From: Planctomycetota bacterium
GTDB lineage: Bacteria; Planctomycetota; Phycisphaerae; Phycisphaerales; SM1A02
Length of the DNA: 64,000 nucleotides
Direction: 5' to 3'
Assembly: GCA_003671075.1 (NCBI GenBank)
Contig: QWPT01000008.1
Span: 19,220-83,219, forward strand
Made by a program: the position numbers and the translations under genes. The first letter of the stretch is position 1, and every line of letters starts with the position of its first letter. A model generated the notes under the pieces. The model did no database searches, was not told where the DNA came from, and was given only the letters and a program-made list of their open reading frames with translations. This document shows positions 23,271 through 32,059 of this stretch, piece after piece.

Positions 23271-25742
23271 TTACGGGCAGGCGCCCCAACCGTTCAGCAT
23301 GACCGAGAGGTCTGCCGAACCAACGACGCCGTCGCCGTTGAGGTCGGGCGAGGCAGTGCCCCAGCCGTTGAGGAGAACCGAAAGGTCCGCCGAGCCAGTG
23401 ATGCCGTCGGCGTTGAGATCGGTTGGGCAGTTGTTGGCACCCGAGCAAGCAGCAACGGTACCGTTGAGCTCGATCGGCCACTGAAGAGCGTTGGTCGCAG
23501 TGACATAGGCCGTCGGAGTGAACACATTCAAACCAGCGCCGGTGCAGACCGTATAGCGCAGCCACAGGTTGGTTGGCGTTCCGAGAGGAGCTGCCGAGAG
23601 GGCGACGCCTGCACGGTAGCCGGAGCCGACTGGGACTCCGGGGGCGCCGACTTGGAACAGGTTCGGCGTCGACAACACGATGACAACGGTCGTCTCATTC
23701 TCGACGCAGAGCGGCGGAGTGAAGTCGACATTGCCCACGAACAGACCACCCGGAACATTGATGTCACGGAAGTCAATCAACTGAAGGTCGTTGCCGTCGC
23801 CTGCCGTGACGATGACGTTGCGCGGAGCGCCGCCGTCAAGATCGCGGTAGACGGACAACTGCATCGGAATCGCCAGATCGCTGGTGTAGTAGCCGCACAC
23901 GCCGGCCACGATCTCAGAGCGAAGAGCAGCAACACCGAAGTTCACGCACGAGATCTCCTTCGGGAGGGTCGCACCCGAGAAGCTCGAAGCCCACATGCAG
24001 TCCGTGTTGCCGCCGGTAGCGGTGCAACCCGTCGCGCAGCCCTGCGCGAAGTTACCCGATCCAACCATGGACACCGCACTCGAACGGCTGTCTGGGCCCG
24101 GGGCCTGGCAAACAGTGTCGATGATGTCGGGGCACTGCGCCGCAGCCGAAGTCACCTCGAGGACATACTCGTTGGCAACGCCGCTTCCGCAAGGAATACC
24201 AACGAAGTCGGTCGGAGCGACGAAGATGTAATAGGTGCCTGGATTCAAGCAGGAAGTGACCGTCGCAGGGCAATTGCCCGAAGCGGTTGAGGTCACCGAG
24301 ATTCCTGCACAAGCCGCAGTCGCGATATCACCCGAGAGGATGAGGCCGGTGACGAACGAGGCCGAATAGATATTGACGGTCACGCTCGCATCGGTCGGGA
24401 CAACGATCTTGTAGAAATCGGTATCACGGGTGTTTGCGCCAGTCGTCGGATTGGTGAAGGTCGCGAAGGTTCCCTTGATACGGGAACCCACGAGCAGGTC
24501 CTCCGACTCGCCGAGAGCGTTGCAACCGTTGTTCGTGGCAGATCCGCAGGGCTCAGCCTCGACACCAGTCTGCGCGGGGAGCGCGCAAGGAGCGGGCATG
24601 TCAATCGTGACGGTTCCCGAACCAGCGATGTCAAAGGTCGCAACGCGGATGAGGTACCAGTGGCCGTTCACGGCGTTGATGCTCAGTTCCGATGCGAATA
24701 CCCCGTTCGCGGTGCACGCGGCGCTGCCGTCGTCATTGCAAGCCACCAGCACGGTAGGGAGATTGAGCGTGTTGTAGTCAAAGATCGCAGGATTGGTTCC
24801 CATGTCGTAGATGGCGAGCTTCGAGTCGAAGTTCACCTGACCACAGGTGTTCACCAGCATGGTTCCGTTGGCATTGGCGCGAGCGCGGTACCAAACATCG
24901 TTGAGGAACAAATCGTTGCCCGAGGAGCAAGTCGCGGCCGGATGGTTCGGGCCGTCGGTGTTGCAGAGAGCGTTGTTGAACGCGATGACCGCGTCGCCAG
25001 GGACGACGGTCGCGCTGGTCGCGCAATCGTTCGCCGCGACTGGGGTGACGCACGAGTAAACGAAGATGCCGCATGCCGCGACAGCGCCCTGCACGCAGGT
25101 CTCGTCCCAACCGATTTCACAGCAGAGCGGGTTCGCAGCGCAAACCGCCGAGCAGCAAACCGGATCGGAGCAGCCTGGGGTCGCGTGAACGACACCGCAG
25201 CCGCCGGTCGTACCAGCACAGCCTGCGGCAGACGGGGCAAAGGTCACCGTCATGGTGGCCGCTCCGATACCTCCGTCCCATCCGCCAGCGCGGATGTAGT
25301 ACGAGGTTCCAGTGGTCACTGAAACCCCGTTGATTTCAGAGTGGAAAGCCTGGCAGCCAGTATTCGCGGTGGCGTCTCCGTTGCAAGCGATCTGGGTGAG
25401 CGCCGCGCAGGTGCCGGTGTAAAGCACGAGCGAGGTGTCGTAACCAGCCGGATCGCAAGTGGAGAAGGTCGCGATGCCGTCGCCGGTCGCGGTGTAGCGG
25501 AACCACACATCGGGGTTTGCAGTACCCCACGTGAGGTAGGTGCCGGCGCACTGGGCGTCGTTCGGCGCCGCGTCGGCGCTCGAGGTCGCGGTCGTCGTGC
25601 TGTACGCAACTGGAACACCCGCGGTGACGACCGTAGCGGTCGAGCACTCGTCGTTTGCTGCCTGACCCATCGCCATCGTCGTGAAGCCCGCCGTCGCAAG
25701 GACTGCGGTCACGAGAAGACTCGTACCATTGAAACTCTGCAT
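23271..25742 (-). CDS. Large Cys-rich exoprotein with dockerin-like C-terminus (paralogue)
   Basis: 823 aa. Same plan as its neighbour: a signal peptide (MQSFNGTSLLVTAVLATAGF ... MAMGQ), PPC-like beta domains (DVWFRYTATGDGIATFSTC, YDTSLVLYTGTC), the Cys-rich block (CSDPVCCSAVCAANPLCC, GWDETCVQGAVAACG) and two C-terminal loops ending SADLSVLLNGWG and SADLSVMLNGWGACP. The final ~40 residues are almost identical to those of the paralogue while the middle has diverged. AGGAG lies 7 nt before the ATG at 25742. Function unknown; probably surface-attached or secreted. Confidence 0.85.
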   Translation of the reverse strand: MQSFNGTSLLVTAVLATAGFTTMAMGQAANDECSTATVVTAGVPVAYSTTTATSSADAAPNDAQCAGTYLTWGTANPDVWFRYTATGDGIATFSTCDPAGYDTSLVLYTGTCAALTQIACNGDATANTGCQAFHSEINGVSVTTGTSYYIRAGGWDGGIGAATMTVTFAPSAAGCAGTTGGCGVVHATPGCSDPVCCSAVCAANPLCCEIGWDETCVQGAVAACGIFVYSCVTPVAANDCATSATVVPGDAVIAFNNALCNTDGPNHPAATCSSGNDLFLNDVWYRARANANGTMLVNTCGQVNFDSKLAIYDMGTNPAIFDYNTLNLPTVLVACNDDGSAACTANGVFASELSINAVNGHWYLIRVATFDIAGSGTVTIDMPAPCALPAQTGVEAEPCGSATNNGCNALGESEDLLVGSRIKGTFATFTNPTTGANTRDTDFYKIVVPTDASVTVNIYSASFVTGLILSGDIATAACAGISVTSTASGNCPATVTSCLNPGTYYIFVAPTDFVGIPCGSGVANEYVLEVTSAAAQCPDIIDTVCQAPGPDSRSSAVSMVGSGNFAQGCATGCTATGGNTDCMWASSFSGATLPKEISCVNFGVAALRSEIVAGVCGYYTSDLAIPMQLSVYRDLDGGAPRNVIVTAGDGNDLQLIDFRDINVPGGLFVGNVDFTPPLCVENETTVVIVLSTPNLFQVGAPGVPVGSGYRAGVALSAAPLGTPTNLWLRYTVCTGAGLNVFTPTAYVTATNALQWPIELNGTVAACSGANNCPTDLNADGITGSADLSVLLNGWGTASPDLNGDGVVGSADLSVMLNGWGACP

Positions 25743-26116
25743 CGCATCGCTCCTAGAAGAAGCCCTTGTATGGGCCATGTCTGTGAAGTTGGGGTCACTC
25801 GACCACAACCGGGACTACGCGCGAATTCCGAAACGGACGGGTTCGCGTTACTGTTTCGCGCATTGGTCGCGCGCTGTTCTGAGACAGCGCGCGATGTCTG
25901 CGCGAATTTCGGATCTAGATCTGTGATCGGGCGATTCACACAGAATCTTTTCTTGATCCCACAACAAGCCCAGTTCTTCGGACGAGACCAAGGACTTAGG
26001 ATAAAAACGATTCAAAACGTTACTGGAACGTCCGAGAAGTCGTATGCCAATATGAAAAGCGACCCCTGAGTCTGGGCCGCGGGTTTATAGATGAGTGAGA
26101 ACCTATCGGTCCTAAA
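25743..26116. other. AT-richer intergenic region
   Basis: 374 bp between clpS and the second exoprotein gene. It is noticeably less GC-rich than its surroundings and should hold the exoprotein promoter. Visible structure: the inverted repeat GATTC-acaca-GAATC near 25931-25945 and a GATCTAGATC palindrome near 25913. No -35/-10 pair convinces me and no gene is seen. Confidence 0.5.
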
Positions 26117-26443
26117 TCAGCAGGCTTCGATCGTCACGCAAAGGCTGAGCGAAGTCAGCTGTTCGGCGACCAATTCTGCGTGTTCACGATGGGTTGCGAG
26201 CACCATCGAGAGGCCCTTCTTGTGGGCCTCCATCGTGCAGCGGGTTGCTGCCGGAACACTGAGTCGAGCAAACCTACACAGCGACTCTACGACATGCTCC
26301 ATCTCATTCACAGCATCGTTGTGCAGAACCACTTTCCACGGGGGAAGCTTCGTGACCGATGTTGAGGGAGTAGAAACCGGCCGCGTGGTAGCGGACGACC
26401 TCGGGATAGATAGCGGATTCGTTGTCGCTGTCGGTTGAGTCAT
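26117..26443 (-). CDS. clpS: ClpS-type adaptor of the Clp protease
   Basis: 108 aa. After a ~30-residue Thr/Ser-rich arm the ClpS core begins PPWKVVLHNDAVNEMEHVVE with the N-degron-contacting Asn-Asp pair. It continues through AHKKGLSMVLATHREHAELVAEQLTS, which matches the ClpS helix and strand order. It delivers N-end-rule substrates to ClpA/ClpC-type unfoldases. The ATG at 26443 is preceded by GAGGAG 10 nt upstream; an open frame to 26506 is less likely. No clpA next to it. Confidence 0.88.
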   Translation of the reverse strand: MTQPTATTNPLSIPRSSATTRPVSTPSTSVTKLPPWKVVLHNDAVNEMEHVVESLCRFARLSVPAATRCTMEAHKKGLSMVLATHREHAELVAEQLTSLSLCVTIEAC

Positions 26444-26535
26444 CAGGGCATGCTCCTCAGGAAGCGCGCAGTATAGGCGAGAACCGCCCCGCCGCACCGC
26501 ACTCACTCAAATCTCCATCAAAACGCCAAGCGGCG

Positions 26536-27573
26536 TCATCCGATTCGCCAGTCCACCACGAGTTTGCCGAATTGCTCGCCCGCCTCAAGCCGAGCGAACG
26601 CGTCGCGCCCCGCTGTAGGAGCGAAAACGCTGTCCACCGTCGGCTTTATCGCCCCACTGCGAAACAGCGAAACCACTTCGCGAAACTCGCGCATATCGCC
26701 CATCGTGGACCCCACAAGCCGAAGCTGGTTCCAGAAGATCCGAGTGAGATCGGTCGTTGCATCGGGGCCCGTTGTGGCGCCGCAGGTCGCGAAGACCCCA
26801 CCACGCGCGAGACTCTTGATGCAAGACCCATGAATGGCCTTGCCGACGCTGTCAACGCAGAGATCAACGCCCCGGCGAGCGGTGAGTTGTCGAACTTCCT
26901 TCGACCAGTCGTGCCCCTTATCGAGGACAGTGTGGGTCGCCCCCCGCTTCCGCGCCTCCGCGAGTTTCCACTCGTGACGGCTGGTCACAATCGTCTCGCA
27001 GCCGAAGTGGTGCGCGATACCGAGCGATGCGAGCGCCACCCCTCCACCAATGCCAGTGATGAGAACCTGCATGCCCGCACGCAAACCAGCCTGAGACACC
27101 ATCATTCGCCAGGCGGTGAGATGGGCAAGTCCAAAGGCAGCAGCCGCAATCGGGTCGCAATCACCCACTTCAAGGAGGTTTGCGATCGGGGCGGTAAACT
27201 TCTCGCCAAGGCATCCAGGACCATGCTCGCCAATCATAAAGATGTCACAAGGAGTTGGTCTAACTCCTGGGCGGGCAGGATCCACCTTCGGAACGGCCGC
27301 ATTTAGGAGCACGCGCCGCCCAATCCAAGTCGGATCGACTCCAGCGCCGACCGCCTCGATCACTCCGCATCCGTCAGATCCCGAGATGGCGGGGTACTTC
27401 AGATCGATGCCAGGAAGTCCGCGACCGACCCATAGATCGAGGTGATTGAGGGCGGCGGCCTCGGTCTTCACCAAAGCTTCGCCGGCGCCGGCAGAGGGCT
27501 CGGGAAAGTCTGTGACAAACGCAACATTGGCAAGGACGGGGATGCCCTGACGCTGGATGGTGATTGCGCGCAT
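26536..27573 (-). CDS. MDR-family zinc-type/quinone oxidoreductase
   Basis: 345 aa medium-chain dehydrogenase/reductase. The GroES-like N-terminal domain contains LNHLDLWVGRGLPGIDLKYP and GSDGCGVIEAVGAGVDP. The Rossmann domain has VLITGIGGGVALASLGIAHH. The usual catalytic-zinc Cys near residue 40 is absent (LNHLDLW), placing it nearer the quinone-oxidoreductase/enoyl-reductase branch. It would use NAD(P)H; substrate unknown. The ATG at 27573 lies 6 nt after a TACACT box. Confidence 0.88.
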   Translation of the reverse strand: MRAITIQRQGIPVLANVAFVTDFPEPSAGAGEALVKTEAAALNHLDLWVGRGLPGIDLKYPAISGSDGCGVIEAVGAGVDPTWIGRRVLLNAAVPKVDPARPGVRPTPCDIFMIGEHGPGCLGEKFTAPIANLLEVGDCDPIAAAAFGLAHLTAWRMMVSQAGLRAGMQVLITGIGGGVALASLGIAHHFGCETIVTSRHEWKLAEARKRGATHTVLDKGHDWSKEVRQLTARRGVDLCVDSVGKAIHGSCIKSLARGGVFATCGATTGPDATTDLTRIFWNQLRLVGSTMGDMREFREVVSLFRSGAIKPTVDSVFAPTAGRDAFARLEAGEQFGKLVVDWRIG

Positions 27574-27579
27574 CTCGCG

Positions 27580-27585
27580 AGTGTA
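27580..27585 (-). promoter_or_regulatory. -10-like TACACT of the MDR gene
   Basis: On the minus strand TACACT ends 6 nt before the ATG at 27573, which predicts a leaderless transcript. Confidence 0.4.
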
Positions 27586-27615
27586 GAGGTTGCAGCGGAG
27601 TTGAGGGCTCCCCGT

Positions 27616-28695
27616 ATGATCGTCGCTATGTCAAATCTGCTGGTTCACTCCGCCGCCGTTCTTCTCGGGTTCTCCCTCAGCATCGGTTGCGGAGATTCCG
27701 CGACGGCGCAAGCGCAGCCCCAGCGGACGACCCCGACTTCATCAGCAACAGCGAGCACCGTCACCGCGGCACCACCCGCCCCCGCACAAACCACGCCGGT
27801 GTGCCCCATCGTGGCTGATCCACCGGGAGTTGACTTTGGCATCGTCGAGCCAGGAACACTGGTCTCCTCGACCATCAAACTGATCAACCCGTTCGATCGC
27901 CCAGTGCTGATCAAGCAGGCGACGCCGACATGCACCTGTACGACGGTCGACATGGCGGGAAAGACGATTCCCGCGGGCGGCTTCATCGAAATGCCCATGT
28001 CGATGAAGACCTCTCGGGCGGTCGGCAAGAAGTTCGCCCAGATCTCACTGGTGTTTGAAGGAATCCCCGTCCCGTTGGCCGTCAAGCTTGATGCCGAAAC
28101 CGCCTACGCCGTGCGCGCAAATCCAACCTTCGTCGACGCCCTCGCCCCCGAGCGCATGAAAGGGTTTTTTGAGGTCGTCTCCAACGACGCCACCGCGTTC
28201 ATCGTCAAGACCGTCGACGGTCGCCCGGCCCAGACCGCCGACGGCTCGGTCATGAAGCCTGCCACGCGCCAAGTCGTCAAGTACGACCTCACCGCGTCTG
28301 GCCTTCGAACCGGCGTTCCGCCCTTTTTGATCGTAGAGACCGACCACCCGAAGTGCCCGGTTCTCGACCTGCGGGTTCGCCATGAAACAACTCGCATTTC
28401 ACCGGCACTGAACTTTGCCGAGTTTCGCGAAAATATTGGCCTGATTTCGAATGGATCGTCTGTCGAATGCGAAGTCGAGCTCAAGCATGCGAAGTTGCTT
28501 CGCGTCGACCGAATTTTGGCGAACCACAAGGAATTTCAAGCGACCATTGTTGATCAGAAGTCCGACGGCGACTCCGTGTTGGTTCGGTTCAACCTCAGGC
28601 CGACCGGGATGCCCGCAGGTCCGTTTCTGTTTACTTGCACACTGAGCGCAGGCGGCAAGAGTTCAGAACTCTGGATCTACGGCGTCTGCCGCTAA
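27616..28695 (+). CDS. DUF1573 envelope protein
   Basis: 359 aa. The N-terminal hydrophobic segment VHSAAVLLGFSLSIGCGDS could be a lipoprotein signal, but the lipobox is imperfect (Ser at -3). A Thr/Ala/Pro linker follows, then the DUF1573 immunoglobulin-like domain (VDFGIVEPGTLVSSTIKLIN ... TPTCTCTTVDMAGKTIPAGG). A second, more divergent beta domain is present. DUF1573 proteins are common in the Planctomycetota and Bacteroidota envelope; their role is not established. ATGs at 27616 and 27628 are both possible; a GAGGG lies 9 nt before the first. Confidence 0.8.
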   Translation: MIVAMSNLLVHSAAVLLGFSLSIGCGDSATAQAQPQRTTPTSSATASTVTAAPPAPAQTTPVCPIVADPPGVDFGIVEPGTLVSSTIKLINPFDRPVLIKQATPTCTCTTVDMAGKTIPAGGFIEMPMSMKTSRAVGKKFAQISLVFEGIPVPLAVKLDAETAYAVRANPTFVDALAPERMKGFFEVVSNDATAFIVKTVDGRPAQTADGSVMKPATRQVVKYDLTASGLRTGVPPFLIVETDHPKCPVLDLRVRHETTRISPALNFAEFRENIGLISNGSSVECEVELKHAKLLRVDRILANHKEFQATIVDQKSDGDSVLVRFNLRPTGMPAGPFLFTCTLSAGGKSSELWIYGVCR

Positions 28696-28787
28696 GAGCT
28701 CATCCCGCCGATATGCGTAATGGCGAATCTTGGCCGCAACCTTGTGCATTGGCGAATCCGCAGAGCGGTTGATGCGAAGGAAGCACC

Positions 28788-29102
28788 ATGACTTCGCCCA
28801 CCAACAGCGCTGAACTCATTCGGATTCGCAAGTACCCGAATCGTCGGCTGTATGACATCAGCCGCTCGACACACCTTACTCACGATGAGGTTCTCGCCAT
28901 CGTGCGCCGAGGGTTGTCTGTGAAGATCAATGACAGCCGAAGCGACATGGACATCACCAATGAGGTGATGCTTCAGATTTTGATATCTCGTGAGCCGGCT
29001 CTGATCAACTCGCTTTCCACCGATGCGCTGCTGGCCTTGGCCCGCTCTACGCCGGAAAACGCCCCAGCTGCGGGAGTTTCGCTTTCAGAACAAGCGCGCT
29101 AG
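28788..29102 (+). CDS. PhaR-type polyhydroxyalkanoate regulator, DNA-binding domain
   Basis: 104 aa. The PHB accumulation regulator DNA-binding domain is unmistakable (RIRKYPNRRLYDISRSTHLT ... DITNEVMLQILISREP). The C-terminal PHB-binding domain of classical PhaR is missing or reduced to ~35 residues. AAGGAAGCACC precedes the ATG. No PHA synthase or phasin gene is in the window. It may be a general granule or carbon regulator. Confidence 0.85.
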   Translation: MTSPTNSAELIRIRKYPNRRLYDISRSTHLTHDEVLAIVRRGLSVKINDSRSDMDITNEVMLQILISREPALINSLSTDALLALARSTPENAPAAGVSLSEQAR

Positions 29103-29123
29103 TCCGTAGTTTGCGGGGGTTGG

Positions 29124-29153
29124 TTGCGGGGGTCGGTTGATCGAAAGTAGAAT
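29124..29153 (+). promoter_or_regulatory. Promoter of the cyclase-fold gene
   Basis: TTGCGG (29124-29129), an 18-bp spacer and TAGAAT (29148-29153), with only 6 nt to the ATG at 29160. This predicts a leaderless mRNA. Confidence 0.55.
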
Positions 29154-29159
29154 CGGGTT

Positions 29160-30506
29160 ATGAAACTCGTTCTGCTTGCTCTCGCGTTATCCGCGTCCAC
29201 TTCCGTAGTCGCGGCGACACCAGTGCTTGTTCCTCCTGTTGTTCCTCCTGGGAACATTCGCGTCGACGCCACGAAAGCTACAACACTCCCTGTGACGCCG
29301 GTCACCCAACCGAGCGGCGAGCTGCGAACCGTTGCGCCTACGGCGGTGCTGCGAATCGCCTCGAGCCCAGATGGCGTTCCCACCGACAACGAAACATTCA
29401 CACGCGCGCGCAAGGCGATCGAGCGCGGACTCGCGTTCCTTGGCGCCGCGCAGACCACGCGTGGAACTTGGTTTGAAGGCGAGGAGGTTGAACCAACCGA
29501 CATGGAGCCGCGCCATCGCGCAGCCAGCGTCGCCGTGACCGCGATGGCACTCAAAGCCTTCGCGCAAGCGGGAGACATCGGCGACGTCGCGGTTCGCACC
29601 CGCGCGCGCAACTCGATTGCGTTGACGCTCGCCGACGCAAAGGCGATGGAGGCCGTGTCTACTGGCGGCATGGGAAACTATGTGATGAGTTCCGTTGCGA
29701 GCGGACTCGCGGCCGCTGGTGATGCCGATGCAATGGTCGGTGCGCAACGCGCGATTCGTTGGCTCGCCGAAAATCAGTGGGACGAGGCCGAGGGAATCGA
29801 CGCGTCGAAGGACTGGTACGGCGGCGCTGGCTACGGCAACGGGAAGCGACCCGATCTCTCAAACACGCAGATGATGCTTGATGCGATGCATGATGCAGGA
29901 GTCTCGCCGGACGAGCCCGCCGTGCAGCGCGCGCTTGCGTTCGTCTCACGCACGCAGAATCGCAAGGAGTCGAATCCGGCGGCGTGGTCGCAACATGGTG
30001 CGAATGACGGCGGATTCGTCTACTCGCCCGCCAACGGTGGCGAGAGCATGAGCAGCGAAGCCGTAGGTGAAGGTCGTTACGGCGAAAAACTTGCGGCCAA
30101 GAGCCTGCGCAGCTACGGCTCGATGACCTACGCGGGATTCAAGAGCATGCTCTATGCAGGGCTTTCGCCAGACGATCCGCGGGTGAAGGATGCGCTCGGA
30201 TGGATCGCCGCGCACTTCACCTTTGCGGAGAATCCTGGCCTCGGACAGCAAGGATATTTCTACTACATCCACGCCATGGCGCGTGCGTTGCAGGCGGCGC
30301 GTGTTGAGAAGGTCGCCGATGCGAAGGGCACGCAGCATGCTTGGCGAACCGAGCTCGTCGATGCGCTGGTGCAGCGCCAACGCGAGGATGGTTCGTGGCG
30401 CAACTCCGTCGAGCGCTGGGAGGAATCGAACGAGCAACTCGCGACGATCTACGCCGTACTCGCGCTCGAAGAGGCGATCAAGCCGATGAATGCTTCATCG
30501 AAGTGA
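29160..30506 (+). CDS. Secreted squalene-cyclase-fold repeat protein
   Basis: 448 aa. The signal peptide MKLVLLALALSASTSVVAAT is followed by a Pro/Val/Thr-rich linker, then alpha/alpha-toroid repeats like those of prenyltransferases and squalene-hopene cyclases (AIERGLAFLGAAQTTRGTWF; AIRWLAENQWDEAEGID; ALVQRQREDGSWRNS). The catalytic DxDD motif of real cyclases is not seen, so this is the planctomycete exported group of unknown function rather than a hopanoid enzyme. Its 3' end overlaps the end of ctaA by 29 bp tail to tail. Confidence 0.82.
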   Translation: MKLVLLALALSASTSVVAATPVLVPPVVPPGNIRVDATKATTLPVTPVTQPSGELRTVAPTAVLRIASSPDGVPTDNETFTRARKAIERGLAFLGAAQTTRGTWFEGEEVEPTDMEPRHRAASVAVTAMALKAFAQAGDIGDVAVRTRARNSIALTLADAKAMEAVSTGGMGNYVMSSVASGLAAAGDADAMVGAQRAIRWLAENQWDEAEGIDASKDWYGGAGYGNGKRPDLSNTQMMLDAMHDAGVSPDEPAVQRALAFVSRTQNRKESNPAAWSQHGANDGGFVYSPANGGESMSSEAVGEGRYGEKLAAKSLRSYGSMTYAGFKSMLYAGLSPDDPRVKDALGWIAAHFTFAENPGLGQQGYFYYIHAMARALQAARVEKVADAKGTQHAWRTELVDALVQRQREDGSWRNSVERWEESNEQLATIYAVLALEEAIKPMNASSK

Positions 30507-31989
30507 GTGCCGCGGCTGACGCAGGTTCGGCCACAAACCGCAGACTCAACGCGGCGAGCATCGCGGTCATTGCGAGCAGCAACGCGCCGAGGGCCTGATG
30601 CGCGCTGGTTACGAGCACTTCGTAACCTGGGATCTTTTCATCAACGCGGATCAGCACGACCACAAGCGCGCCAACTCCTAGTGCGACCTGCAGCCCGACA
30701 GCGTGAACCAATCCCTTGCCGAGAATGCGCACCGGCTTGATGTTGCGCGCGCGACTGCCCGCGAGCGCGCCCGTGATCACCGCGAGTACCAACACCACGA
30801 TCGCGCCGGCGATGTGAAACCAGATCGGCCAAGACGGATGCTGCGCGGGAAGGCCGTCGTGCGGGGGGACCTGCAGATGGCGGTAGCTCGCGCCCAAGAA
30901 AAGTTGCACGAGCAAGGCGCACAACAACATGATCGGCAACGCGCGAACACGGCCGGCATCGGCGACGGCGATGGCGGGAGTGGTGCTCTTCCAAGAAGTA
31001 CTTGCGATGCACGCGATCACGCACGCCGTTGCAAAAACAATTTGGCCAAACATGCCGTGCACAATCGCCAGCAGCGTGCTCGGGCGAAGTTCGGTGCCGC
31101 TGGTTGCGCTGGTGATGTTGCCAGTGACGCGCAGCCCGCCGAGTAGTCCCTGCGCGCACACGATCACGATGAATGCGATTGCAAGCATGCGCACGAGGCG
31201 ACGCGAGTCTTCGCGCCAAACAACGCCGAGCATCACCAAGGCGGTCACGCCGACAAGCATGCCAAACAGGCGATGGGCGTGCTCGTAATAAATGCCGCCC
31301 TTCATCTGGCTGATCGGGTAAAGCAGCATGTTGTGGCCGAAAGAGTTGGGCCAATCGGGTACAGCGAGGCCACTCTCGAGGCTGGTTACTAAACCGCCAG
31401 TGACGAGAAGGAGAAACACGGCGACCGCGGCGACGATGGCGAGTAAACCAACGGACGAAGGAAGCGCGATCGGCTGTGCGAACTTGCGAGACAAATGGCG
31501 CGCAAACTTGCGCGAAAAATGGCTCGCAAGGAACCCGCCGAAAACCGCAAGCGCAGTACTGACCGCAAACAATCCAACGACATACAGCACCGGGGTCAGC
31601 GCGGAACCTTGTTGCTCATCGCGCAGGAACGCGCCGATGACGAGCAAGTTCGCCAGCGCCGACACGAGCCCAACCTTGGCCGGTGATGCGCCGCCGCGAC
31701 GGGCGATCCATCCAAACGCAACGGGGATGCAGAGCGTGACGCTGAAAAGGGCCTCGCCGATCCACATTCCCGGCGCGAGCATGGCGAAGTAGCCGACCGC
31801 CCACATCAGAACCGTGGTCGCGAAACCGAGGGCAAGGTGCACGGTGCGGATGCGCCAAGTGATCGCGAGCACAAGCGCGGCTCCCACAAGGAAGATGCCG
31901 AGAAGCACGGTGGGCGTCAGCACCTTCGATGTGCCTTCGCTGGGGGCGGTTTGCGACTGCGCGAGAATGGTGCTGAAGAGTTCAAACAT
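30478..31989 (-). CDS. ctaA: Heme A synthase (COX15/CtaA)
   Basis: 503 aa, larger than the usual 300-400. Membrane protein that oxidises the C8 methyl of heme O to make heme A for the caa3 oxidase. The COX15 signature appears in the second half: GGLVTSLESGLAVPDWPNSF, EHAHRLFGMLVGVTAL, GLRVTGN, HGMFGQIVFATACV and HIAGAIVVLVLAVITG. An extra N-terminal block of ~5 membrane helices (~residues 20-150) precedes it, and a C-terminal HQALGALLLAMTAMLA closes it. The ATG at 31989 is chosen over a TTG at 32007. Divergent from ctaB. Confidence 0.9.
   Translation of the reverse strand: MFELFSTILAQSQTAPSEGTSKVLTPTVLLGIFLVGAALVLAITWRIRTVHLALGFATTVLMWAVGYFAMLAPGMWIGEALFSVTLCIPVAFGWIARRGGASPAKVGLVSALANLLVIGAFLRDEQQGSALTPVLYVVGLFAVSTALAVFGGFLASHFSRKFARHLSRKFAQPIALPSSVGLLAIVAAVAVFLLLVTGGLVTSLESGLAVPDWPNSFGHNMLLYPISQMKGGIYYEHAHRLFGMLVGVTALVMLGVVWREDSRRLVRMLAIAFIVIVCAQGLLGGLRVTGNITSATSGTELRPSTLLAIVHGMFGQIVFATACVIACIASTSWKSTTPAIAVADAGRVRALPIMLLCALLVQLFLGASYRHLQVPPHDGLPAQHPSWPIWFHIAGAIVVLVLAVITGALAGSRARNIKPVRILGKGLVHAVGLQVALGVGALVVVLIRVDEKIPGYEVLVTSAHQALGALLLAMTAMLAALSLRFVAEPASAAALTSMKHSSA
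31477..31524 (-). repeat. 24-bp duplication in ctaA
   Basis: Two adjacent near-identical 24-bp units give HFSRKFAR-HLSRKFAQ in a basic loop of CtaA. Confidence 0.75.
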
Positions 31990-32033
31990 GGTTGCGCTCA
32001 GTGGCAACGGCCAAACGGCCGCGAGAAGTCACC

Positions 32034-32039
32034 TATAGT
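32034..32039 (+). promoter_or_regulatory. -10 element TATAGT of ctaB
   Basis: TATAGT lies 20 nt before the ctaB ATG, in the 70-bp divergent gap with ctaA. A pyrimidine-rich leader (CCTCCCTCCCC) follows. Confidence 0.5.
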
Positions 32040-32059
32040 AGAGCCCTCCCTCCCCGCTC

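Noticed and set aside
29160..30506. Squalene-hopene cyclase for hopanoid synthesis
   Set aside because: There is a secretion signal and no DxDD catalytic motif; only the alpha-toroid fold is shared.
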